DNA of 64,000 nucleotides, from contig MCGO01000112.1 in the NCBI GenBank assembly GCA_002104985.1, positions 1 to 64,000 on the forward strand. Direction: 5' to 3'. This DNA is from Rhizoclosmatium globosum. Its lineage: Eukaryota > Chytridiomycota > Chytridiomycetes > Chytridiales > Chytriomycetaceae. Within the stretch, counting starts at the first letter, position 1; every line of letters begins with the position of its first letter. Shown in pieces: positions 54,273 to 64,000 of this stretch. A program made the position numbers and the translations under genes. The notes under the pieces were generated by a model. That model was not told where the DNA came from. It saw nothing but the letters and a program-made list of their open reading frames with translations, and did no database searches.

Positions 54273-57200
54273 ATGGCCCAGGCCCAAGCAACCAAATCAT
54301 CCGTCAAGGTATACACCACCACCTGTTGTCTATTCGAGTATCGCCACTAACGAACAAGAGCAGGTGTTTGTGCGCATACGGCCGCTGGGGCCAGACGAGG
54401 GCCCGAGCAGCATCGCCTGCCCAACGACTACCACCGCACTACCACCACGGCCACCACCGAAACCGGGTCGCTGATCGCGCTCAAAAGCCGCACCGGAACA
54501 AACGAGTTCCGGTTCGACGGCGTCTTTGAGCCGAGTTCCGACCAGAAACGCGTGTACGAATCGAGTGCGTCTGAGCTGCTCGGCCACGCACTCGCCGGGT
54601 TCAACGTGTGTTTGTTTGCGTACGGCCAAACGGGTTCGGGAAAGACGTGGACGATGTGCGGCGATTCGAGTTTGGTTGGTGGTCGCGGTCGTGGCGTTGT
54701 TCCGCGGCTGTGCGAGGACTTGTTTGCCCGCATCGACAAGGACGCCGCTGTCTCCGTCTCCTTCATCGAAATATACAACGAGAAGGTCCGCGATCTGCTG
54801 TCTCCAGTTGCGAAGCTGAATCTGCGCGTGAGGGAACACCCAACTCTCGGCCCTTATGTGGAGGATGTGTCCCACCTGGTCGTCACTTCCTATCAAGAGA
54901 TTGAACGCCTTATTAATCTGGGAAATAAAGCAAGGACAACTGCTGCTACAAATATGAACAATCAGTCTTCTCGTTCCCACGCTATATTCACTGTAAACCT
55001 GGTTCAAACTATCAATACAACCTCTCCAACTGCTCAATCTATGGATTCAACGAAAATTGAACGTTCATCGCGAATATGCTTGGTGGATTTGGCTGGTTCT
55101 GAGCGGGCCGATGCCACTGGAGCGACGGGAGCTCGACTGAAAGAGGGAGCGAACATCAACAAGAGTTTGACGACATTGGGAAAAGTGATATCCGCGCTGG
55201 CAGATGCAAGTGAAACTACTCTCTTGAACAGTCGCCGAAGTAGCATCATCAGCGACCCCTTAGTCAGCCGACGTAACAGTGTACGAAGTTTTAAATCCAG
55301 TGACGGGTTCAATAGTCCTCAGCCTGTTCAAGCGAAGCAGTTTGTTCCATATCGAGATTCTGTATTAACCTGGCTTTTGAAAGACTGCCTTGGTGGAAAC
55401 TCGAAAACAGTAATGCTTGCAACTGTATCGCCTGCTGAATCTTCAAATGATGAAACATTATCTACTCTGCGATATGCGGAACGTGCCAAGAAAATTGTGA
55501 ATCGGGCGGTTGTAAATGAAGACGAAACTGGACGAGCAGTTCGGCTGTTGCGGGAAGAAGTTGAAAAGCTGCGGAAGCGTTTGGCTGCTTATGAGCGAAA
55601 TGGTGAAGAAGAATATCTGGTTGATGATGCTAGGAATCCTTGGGAAGGAGGAGGAGGGCTTGGTGAAGTGCGTATGAGACGTCTGAGCACTGTATCTTCG
55701 ATTAGCTCTGCCAGCAATGATACTCGGGATCCAGAAATATTGATGGAACAATTGCTTGCAAGTGAAAAGTTGATTGCCGAGATGACCGAAACATATGAAG
55801 CCAAATTAGTGAGTCTCACTCCAACTTTACGTCGCTAAATAACGTATACGCCTACGTAGCAACGGTCAAAAGAAGTCGAGCTTCAGCGCATTCAACACGA
55901 ATTGGTTGTTTCCCCTGTTAATTCAAATCCAGAATCTGTTGGTGTTTTAGCACCAAAGACTTTGCCCCATCTTGTGAACCTTTCAGAAGATCCATATTTA
56001 ACTGAATGTCTTCTTTATCGACTTCCAATTGGACTTCATGGAGTGGGGTCATCTCCTACTGCCACGATTTACTTGGAAACACCAACACTCCTACCTGACC
56101 ATGCCTTTCTGGAGTGCACCCAGGAGTCTTCCGAAACCGCAAAAGTATTTTCAGTTATATTACGACCCAATCCGGAAGGTATCACGCTGTTGAACGGGTT
56201 CCAAATCACCCAACCAGTAAAACTAAAAAGTGGAGATCGTATTCTGTTTGGAGATTATGTGTATTTTCGCTTCGTGGATCCTACTGAACCTACCGTTTAT
56301 CTGCCGCCAAGGTCACCTGGCTCACTCTCCACACCTCGTTCACTTCGGATAGCTGCAGCCGGTTATGATTCTGAAGTCAGTTCCGTAGGATCGTCTCCCA
56401 TGAAGATATCTTCCTTTCCCGTAGCTGGCACGTTTCCAACATTTGTTGGCGATGAGGAGGCTGGTATTGGGAGGATAATGCAACCACAGCAGTATCACAG
56501 AGTGTTTGGAGCGAACCGCTTGGAAAATGGATCTCCTATATCGCCGGGGCGAATAGGCTCGGTAGGAAGACGGTCACGCGTATCAAGTGGGAGAGGAACT
56601 TCAGATCTTGTCATGAATGAACGAGAAATAGCACTAGCGAAAAGAGTTTTGAGTAAATGGAGGGGTCGAAATTACGTTGCACTTGCACAAGAGGTTAGTG
56701 CTGTTTTCCAATAGTACAATCCAATAACGTTTGTGGTAGATACTGCGATCTGCTGTGTTACTCAAAGAAGCCAACGTCATTTCTAAAGAACTGGGAAAAA
56801 ACGTATTCTATGAGTTTGAAATCGTAGAGTCCATATCAGAGCTCTCTGCTGCATCATTTTGGGAATTGCAGTCTGATGGTCTTGGGTCGAGATCTCGCCA
56901 AGCATCCAATCAGCTGCAGCAACATTCTATGACACGACCATTCGTTGCGGTTAAAGTTCTCGATGGTCATCATAACTCCACTTATCGGTGGACATTAGCT
57001 GACTTCAAGAGTCGACTTGAATCTATGCGTACTTTATACGACTACGTTGATCCGGACGCGCCATCTAAATATTACGCTCATCAACGAGCCATGACCTCCG
57101 AAGTATCATTCTATGGTGGAGAAGGATTAAACCAACCGCAATATTCATGTATTGGTAACGTTTGGGTGGATATCAGGTGTTTAAGTATCGGGGTATTGAA

Positions 57201-59504
57201 AGAAGTTCGGGCACCCGTTCTTGCTTGTGATACAGGAGAAATTCTGGGATGGGTTTTGGTTGTTTTATCGCCAATTTCAGCAGCTCAGTATGGGGAAATT
57301 GCGGATGATGAGGAGTTTGATGAAGATTCAAGGGATGAAGAAAGTGATATTGTGGAGGATTTAGTACTGCTTGGCGGGGCTGGAGCCGTTGGTGGGCACA
57401 GTACTGTACAAGTTGGTCATACACTTGTATTTGAAGTGAGCGTTTTGGAGCTAACTGGGATTTCTGAAACACTGTATACCCAAATTCACTGCCAATTTCG
57501 GCTGTCTGAATTTACTGGACGACCCGCAACCAGTGGAAGTTGGTCGGAGCGAACCTACGCGACAGATCCTGCTCATGGGTTTCAAGACACACCGATTCGA
57601 TGGAATTTCAGTCAAACAATATCTATGGAAGTGACAGACGAAGCCAAAAGAGTGTTGGACAGAGGAATGGCAAAGTTTGAAATATTTGCGAAACCAGTAC
57701 AACACGTTTCGGATATGATACAAGCCAAATTTGAATCGCAGAAAGCATCTAATACACCTCAAATCACGTTACAAACTGCGGATGCCAAGGATGTGAAAGA
57801 GCATGTGATACTTGCACAGATTGAGATTTCTGAACTCTCATCCAAAACTGGCCTTTTCAAACCTGTCCCCGTTGAAACGGAAATTAAGCAATCTGAAACA
57901 TTTAAATCTGAGTTCCGCTCTCCAGCAGATATATTTTTGCTCCGACAAGGGATTCAGCGGCGGATAAAGTTACGACTGTCTCACTCCTCTGGAAAATACG
58001 ACCTTCCGTGGAGGAGGATAAGTTACTTGAAGATTGGACAAATTCGGAGGGTGGATGTGAAGACGAATAGGCCATTGGAGGATGACTTTGATTGTCCCGA
58101 GATGATTAACTTGCAGTTACCTGGTTTGGAAGATGAGCGAGGCTCAAGCGAGAATCTCTTTTCTGTTGTTCCGAATTTGCCATATTTTTCAACAAATGGA
58201 CAGTCTTCTCTTGAAGTCGAACTCAGGTTTGTGGTTTATACTGACGTATCAATTACTAAACAGTTGATTGGTAATATAGCTGGGATACCAGCATCCACAA
58301 CTGTGTCTATCTTAACCGAGCCACAAAGGGATATCGCCTGGAACTGACCGTCGCATGGGGAGTTGAAGTTGACCCTTTGAACGACAGTAATCAAGCCGCA
58401 GCAACTTCACAATGGAACGTATTTGCCAACGCTGTCGAATTTGAAAAGCAAATTGGAATCGTTGTCCATGAGCGCGACTTCAAAGTCCAAGCCTCAGCGA
58501 AAGCCTACGACTTGCTATCAACATTTGGATTAGGCAGTAGCGCCGCGAGATATGTACCTCGGTCAAATTCGTTGTTTATGGTCGAAACATTTCCAGTTTC
58601 GTCAACACTTGCTCCAAAGGCAAAGTCAAGCACTCGCTCCCTAATGTCAGAAATTGATACTAGGGCGGGTTATGTTCGAGGGGAAGAATCGTTGGAGGGG
58701 TGGCAGCCTAGTGGACAGGAACTGGTCGAGCAATTTTGGAAGAAGAGGGAACGAATCAGCAAGTTAAACCAGCTTTCCTTTGTGAAGGCTCGTATAGAAG
58801 AGCATGAAATGTTTTCAAGTACACTTTCTCGAAATTTGTCTGAACAGGAAAGCAGAGTTCTCCTGGCTAAGTGTGTTGGACTGTGGAAATTGAAGTCTCG
58901 AGGAGTTGATCCATGTTTGGTAAGGAGGTTAACTTGCAGTTACATAAATGTGTTCAACGGTTTTGGACTTAGGACAAACTCCTATATGACCACAAGAACA
59001 CCACAAAAGACGACGACGGTGAAGAGGTTCAGTTTGTGTCTTCGCGATGTAGACTTGTATTAGTGATGTAAGAAATATCCTCTCTAATAAGGGTTGTGAA
59101 CTGATAGGCATTTAGGGCACCTGTTTCATTTCGTGGGCCACTACTCACACCAGATGCTGGCGACGTCTGGGTCAAACGATATTTTGCCATTAGACGACCA
59201 TATCTTCATATGCATGCTGATTCATCAGATCTTGATGAGTTGGCAATTTTTAGCCTTGTCAATACTACTATACAGTTTGGACCCAGCTTGGGTCCCGTTT
59301 TTCAGGTATCAAGCCCATTTTTATAATGAATGCTACTTATATTATCGGGTTTAGGATAAGTCCTTTGTTTTTGCGATTCATTCGAAAGATTGCAGTTTGT
59401 TATTACAAGCCTCATCTGCATCTGAAATGAACGCATGGCTTGAAGCTCTAGATCCATTAGAGCACGGATTAAACCTTTCACGGAGGAGAGAAGCGTCAAG
59501 TTGA
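54273..59504 (+). CDS. Kinesin-3 (Unc104/KIF1 type) motor protein
   Basis: Domains in order: motor (VFVRIRPLGPDE, AYGQTGSGKTWTM P-loop, NNQSSRSHAIFTV, LVDLAGSERADATGATGARL, FVPYRDSVLTWLLKDCLGG), neck coil, an FHA domain (LVNLSEDPYLTECLLYRLPI to GDRILFGDYVYFRF), the KIF1-specific middle region (TYRWTLADFKSRLESMRTLY), and a C-terminal PH domain (WVKRYFAIRRPYLHMHADSS ending MNAWLEALDPL). The LSEDPYLTEC block before the FHA core is specific for kinesin-3, the class that carries vesicles and early endosomes to microtubule plus ends. One reading-frame change occurs at about 54430-54455 between ACPTTTTA and TGSLIALKSRTG without any splice site, so one base is probably missing. Introns include 58271-58320. 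Confidence 0.92.
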
Positions 59505-59603
59505 TGATCACTTTTTCTTCCTTCCTTTGTTTGCATTGTTGATCCAAGAAAAGCACTTTACCCTCATTTTTTGACTTTGGTTGGAACACTCTTCTCCAAA
59601 AGA

Positions 59604-60367
59604 ATGGACCTAGATGACGAATACCAGGCTCAACTAGATGAGTACTTTCAATCGATAAGGCAGTTACCGCGATCCAAACTTAGATGGGACAAACAGCGGA
59701 CTCTTTGGAAGGCAGAGTTCAAAGGTCATATCCAACACGCTTTTTTTACTCTCCATCAATGTTAAACTTGGTTCCAGATATCCACCACTCGATTTTCTTG
59801 GACAGCAAGAAACACGAAGAAAGCTTACTACCACCTCTCCAAATCCACCCCGACGTCATCACCACAAACGCCGTCTACTCCGAAGACCCAGCCTTCGACC
59901 ACAAAGTCCAAGCCAAACTCAAAAAAATACAAATCCCATTACCCCAGAAAGTAAACCCCGCCCTCTTTGAACGCCTCTCGAACCCGAAACGCCCTTCAAC
60001 CCCTCCCTTACCAAGCGACGTCCTCGTCGCCCTCACGAAACCGAAACCCGTCGATAAAGAGTTTTTCAATAGACTCTATTCCGAGCGCCTTCATAAACAG
60101 GAACACGACGACGACGACGAAGATATCTGTTACATCGGGAAGGGGAAACATATCCATCCGGATACAATCAATCGTCTCTCTGTTCCAAAGAAAATCAAAA
60201 AGGAGGAGAGGCCAGTGTTGCCGAGTATTGGGAAGAAGGCTTCAGACGTTGACGCGTTGGTGGGGAGGTTGTCTAAGCCGCGATACTATATTGTTTGGAA
60301 GAAAGGGCAGGGTGCAGCGCATCAGCATCATCATCATCATAAGGAAACGGAAGTTGAGGAAGAATGA
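59604..60367 (+). CDS. Hypothetical protein with four RLSxPK-like repeats
   Basis: Two exons (intron about 59730-59777) encode about 235 residues. After an acidic, charged start (MDLDDEYQAQLDEYFQSIRQ) come four spaced repeats: ERLSNPKRPST, NRLYSERLHK, NRLSVPKKIKK and GRLSKPRYY, then a His-rich tail. Such L(A/S).PK repeats are reminiscent of the THEG/SPMAP2 sperm microtubule proteins, where each repeat contacts the axoneme. That likeness is by eye and the function is inference. It follows the kinesin-3 gene on the same strand after about 100 nt. Confidence 0.5.
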
Positions 60368-60511
60368 GTTTCGACATCTGTTCCAATGTTTCTCCCACTT
60401 CATCATCAAATATTCTCGAAATAAATTACTTTTTATTATTATAAATATCAGGATGTAGGGAAGAGGATGGTAACATTTTGGCATTTAAAAAACGCCTTGG
60501 TATCGGTTAAC

Positions 60512-63500
60512 TTAATGGGTCCCAACTTTATATTTGACGCCGTTCTCAGCAAGTTGCGCCCAATTACTTGCATTGTTTTTCACTTCGTTCATGAGATGGT
60601 CACACTTTGGCCCCACAATCCCATTGAAGATTTCAAATGCAGGGAACACGATGAATTTGTAAAAGTCAACCTGTACCTCGTTATTTAAAATCGCTTTAAA
60701 AGAAATTCGAGATTATCTAATACCTGCATCTTTGGGATCTGTGGCTCGTTTTCTCGATTCATAATGTCTGCACTGATGGGAAGTCCCAATTTCTTTTCCT
60801 CATCACCTTGAGCAAAGAATTCCGAGTACCTATATACATCCCCCATAAATAAGATATTGGAAAAAAATAGGTACCATCATAAACCAGCACATACACTGAA
60901 TCCGCCGTCTTCTTTGAGTTTTCCCACTTCTTACTCATAGCACTCAAATCAGAGCAAGTCAACGCCATCCCAAGCAACAAGTCTTTATGCGCCGGGTCCG
61001 TCCGTTTATACGACTTTGTCTGAGCGAGTTCCTGTGCCGCCTTTTTGTTTTTGAAAAACACGGCTAAATCTGTAGCCAGAATCGCTTTTTCGATAATCTC
61101 GAGACATAGCTTGTATTCATCTGACGCTAAGGTTTCGATAATGTTGTGGCCGGGGGAATTTATGATTGTCATTGCGCTGTTGTAGGAAAAAATGAAATTA
61201 GGTGTGTTGTGTATTGGGTAAGGGTTCGTTTGGCTTAACTGATTAAAATGGTGTCGTTCCATTGTAGAGCTGTTATAAAACGACGCTAAATTCGTGCCCG
61301 CGGCTTTCTGGAAATGGTTGTTTGTTCCACGGTGATCGATATCGTGATTAAACGCTGCCAAGAACATGGCGTATATTTCCACGCCGCCGAAGCCACAATC
61401 CTCCAACACCCCTTGCTTCGCCAACAAGTACAACGCGTGCGCTACACATGTCGCGTGTGTGAAGTTGTGGTATTGGTTTCCACGATAGTTTTTCCTTACA
61501 GTCAGGATATACTTTGCAAGCTTGTCATGTGGGATTTGGTACGTCTGAATGAAGCCCAGGTCTTCAAACATTTGGAACATGATGACGGCGAGTGTGTCGT
61601 CTGTGTATGGGAAGATGTGTGGGTCGTAGTCTGGGTTGGACAAGTCGGCGATGGAGACGCGGGATTTTGCGAGGAGGGATTCGAGGTAGCTTGCTTCGTC
61701 GAGGCGGGCTGTTGCGTGGTATGACATGATTTCCATTGTGATTGCGAGGCGCTCGCGTTCACGCTCCAGGGCTTCGTACATTATAGTTTTGTGGAGGGCG
61801 AGGCCGCAGAATGTGGAGAATGCTTGCATGATTTGCACGTCACTGTTTGTGAACGAGGTGATGGTACGTGTGTCTGGGATCAACTTGTTGGATAGTTTTG
61901 TGACGCCGACAATATTCAGATCTGGATCAAAAATGGGAGTTGCAAGAATCGACTTTGCAATATAGTTTCCGCTATCGTCAACCTAGTCTCACATAAGTTA
62001 TAAGATATCAACCATATCAAAAATCACTCACCAATGGACCCACTTCCCCTTTAAACCTCGAATCCGAAAACACATCATCTAGCACCAACACCTCCCCCGT
62101 CTCAACAACATACTCCGCAACTCCTTGCATCGCCTTTCCAAGCGACATTTTCCCCGCCCCTTCAGCAGCATCAAGATTCATCGAATCAACAACCAAATTC
62201 AACTTCTTGGTTTCCTTATTCACCAAAAACAGCACCGCCCTATCCGCGTTTATCAAATCCCGTGCGTGCACGATAATAGTCTTAAATAAACTCGACGCAC
62301 TCCCTTGTCCGTAGATTGAGTTTGCAATTTCGAGCAGGGCCGCTGACTTTTTGGATTCTGCTATTGCGAGAGCTTCTTTTTGTTTCACGTTTTCGTAGAG
62401 CATTGAGTTGTGGATTGCTGTTTGTAAAATGTTGAGGTGAATAAGGATATCAGAGAAAAGTACCAATTCCGACAGTCTGTAAGAAGTCTCGAAACACTGA
62501 TACATCTGTTTCTGTAAAGACGGGATGGTCGTATATATCGCTGATGGAATCATCTACCTCGGATTGGACTTTGTTAATCAAGGACGCTACACCTAATACT
62601 TTTCCGTTGGGATTCATTTTCGTTGTTGGTCCTCCAAAGATGGGTAGACAAAGTATCGATTTAGTCACGAAATCAGTCTGCATTGGGTGATAGGTTGTCA
62701 ACTATTTAAGGTTGAAATGTAGGTAGACACCTTTTTATCCATGCTCTGATCAAATCGAGAATCTTTGTACGCATCAGGAATATTCAGGCCTTTTCCATGG
62801 GCGGCAACGTAACCAGCAATTCCATGCCCAATCTGGATTCTAAAACTCGGTGCAGCTTTATGGTTTGGAGATTCAGGGGCATCAAAGTCTACGGCTTCGT
62901 CTCCCGTGAAATGCGATCCAGTCATGGGAATGGTTACACCACTGGCTTCATACGAAGCCCGGCGTTGCATGGATTCAAAAGTACGTTCCACTTTTTCATA
63001 GTCTGGAAGAACGTCCCATGCGGTAGAGTAGAGTTCCTTTGTTTTGTCATCCACCAAGAACAAGGAGCATTTTTCGGCGTTTACTGTAAAAGAGGGGGAA
63101 GGGATCAACCTTGACAAAGCGGATGGGATTTTCCATTGTGGATTGACTCACCGATCGTCACAGCAAAGGACAGGACGCGTCTAATAACTGTGTTTAAGTT
63201 CAGCGAAGAATACAGTACGCGGGATATTTCGTAGTGAACGTCTGAAGGGCGGACATATTTTGTAGGATCCGAGATGAGGGAAGTGGTTGAGGGAGCCCTG
63301 TTCAAGGCGCGATTGATGTCCAAGAACGAGCGTGAAGAGGATGTACTGATTGTAGCCAGTTGTTTATTGACGAGTTTCAAGGGTGAAAGCCCAGGCGGAT
63401 CGGCCGATGGACTCGGTGATCTCGACGACACATCTGAAACCAAGTCGTTGCTTGAAGAAGTTGTAGTAACGTTGATCAGGGCAAGCGGGTCGTTTTTCTT

Positions 63501-63686
63501 TGCCATTGTCGCAGCTCTCGTTGGCGAACGCGACGAGCTCGAACGGGCCAGTTTTGATTTGCAGCCGAGTGTCTGTGTTTGTGGTTGAGTGTGGGCCGGT
63601 TGCGATATTCCCAAGTCGGCGACGAGTCGTTCAGCGGCACTTGGATGAGCCTTGAACCAGGCACGCACGCTTTCTTCAGTGATCAT
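60512..63686 (-). CDS. Cyclic nucleotide phosphodiesterase with two GAF domains
   Basis: Start MITEESVRAWFKAHP at 63686. Two GAF domains follow: the first from NAEKCSLFLVDDKTKELYST through HGIAGYVAAHGKG to VASLINKVQSEVDD; the second from NADRAVLFLVNKETKKLNLV through VAEYVVETGEVLVLDDVFSD. The catalytic domain shows YHNFTHATCVAHALYLLA, FNHDIDHRGTNNHFQ (the HDxDHxGxxN metal site), ILATDLAVFF, LTCSDLSAMSKKW and FFAQGDEEKKLG, ending MQVDFYKFIVFPAF with the purine-binding Gln and Phe. The architecture matches PDE2/5/6/10/11-type class I enzymes, where GAFs bind cNMPs. Nucleotide preference cannot be read from sequence. About ten short introns. Divergent from Atp7, 158 nt apart. Confidence 0.93.
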
Positions 63687-63844
63687 TTAGCGTACGAGCT
63701 GGTGCTTCTTCTATTAGTTTGGATTGGACAGGGTTTGGGTATGGTTGAAGTGGAACAGAAGCGTGTCAGACAATGGTGACGTGAAGAGATAGAGTAGTTA
63801 CTTTTCTGATTTGTTTTGTTTTCTCTTAAAAGAAGTAACACAAA

Positions 63845-64000
63845 ATGGCCGCCAAAAGAGTCGACTTTGCCAAACTCGCCGCGTCGCTTCGTCCGGACAC
63901 TGTTGCGTCACTCAATGCGTTCCGCCGTCGCCACACGGATCTTGTTAAGCAGATCGCTGACTTGAAAGAGCAGGCGACGACCATCAACTTTGAGGGTTAC
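63845..64000 (+). CDS. ATP7: ATP synthase subunit d (Atp7), 5' part cut by window end
   Basis: The frame from ATG 63845 reads KRVDFAKLAASLRPDTVASL then NAFRRRHTDLVKQIADLK, matching the N-terminus of fungal Atp7 (DWAKV.SSLR, F..R.DEA...L). The subunit belongs to the peripheral stalk of the mitochondrial F1Fo ATP synthase. Only 52 codons are in the window; no stop or intron is reached. Confidence 0.8.
   Translation, partial: MAAKRVDFAKLAASLRPDTVASLNAFRRRHTDLVKQIADLKEQATTINFEGY

Overview
The window looks like nuclear DNA from a zoosporic (flagellated) fungus, most likely a chytrid. A radial-spoke protein gene (RSPH9) implies a motile axoneme. A chitin deacetylase, a fungal-type NDUFA1, a fungal-type Nup188/Nup205 nucleoporin and Atp7 point to a fungus. 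Genes are dense, lie on both strands, and carry many 45-60 nt GT-AG introns, several with CTAAT/CTAAC-like branch sites. Almost every gene therefore appears as a series of short open frames, and the coordinates below span the introns.

Layout. 1-1.3 kb: 3' part of a class I histone deacetylase with apparent frameshifts. 1.5-7.4 kb: giant nucleoporin. 7.6-11.3 kb: chimeric receptor with an ABC-type substrate-binding domain, a Cys-rich domain and many membrane helices. 11.4-14 kb: MESH1-type (p)ppGpp hydrolase and a KIF-binding protein. 14.8-15.9 kb: TFIIF beta (minus). 16.0-16.5 kb: retroelement remnant. 18.1-19.5 kb: NUDT21/CFIm25 (minus). 19.5-22.4 kb: membrane protein with possible PEX11 similarity. 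22.4-23.5 kb: RSPH9 (minus). 23.6-26.9 kb: small protein, WD40 protein, chitin deacetylase. 28.8-31.3 kb: Myb/SANT protein (minus). 31.6-35.5 kb: small membrane proteins, FUN14 protein and a hypothetical. 35.6-39.9 kb: cyclic-nucleotide-binding protein. 40.9-43.4 kb: coiled-coil protein resembling HAUS5. 43.5-47.4 kb: NDUFA1, proteasome alpha7, SMU1. 47.6-52.4 kb: three tandem G-alpha genes. 52.5-53.5 kb: tetraspanin. 53.8-54.2 kb: PIP-box protein. 54.3-59.5 kb: kinesin-3. 59.6-60.4 kb: RLSxPK-repeat protein. 60.5-63.7 kb: GAF-PDE (minus). 63.8 kb to the end: Atp7, cut by the window.

A second layer is a dispersed, partly inverted repeat family at 14.1, 16.7-17.9, 27.1-28.6 and 32.0-33.6 kb. 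Each full unit carries a conserved ~70-codon frame or structured transcript behind a TATA-like box, a tRNA-Pro(TGG), and a convergent tRNA-Ser(AGA). This is the least explained structure in the window.

Functionally, several genes belong to second-messenger signalling (three G-alphas, a cNMP-binding protein, a GAF-PDE, a possible chemoreceptor). Others belong to flagellar or microtubule biology (RSPH9, kinesin-3, KIF-binding protein, HAUS5-like, RLSxPK protein). Such a mix suits a swimming, environment-sensing zoospore, but neighbouring positions alone do not show that these genes work together.
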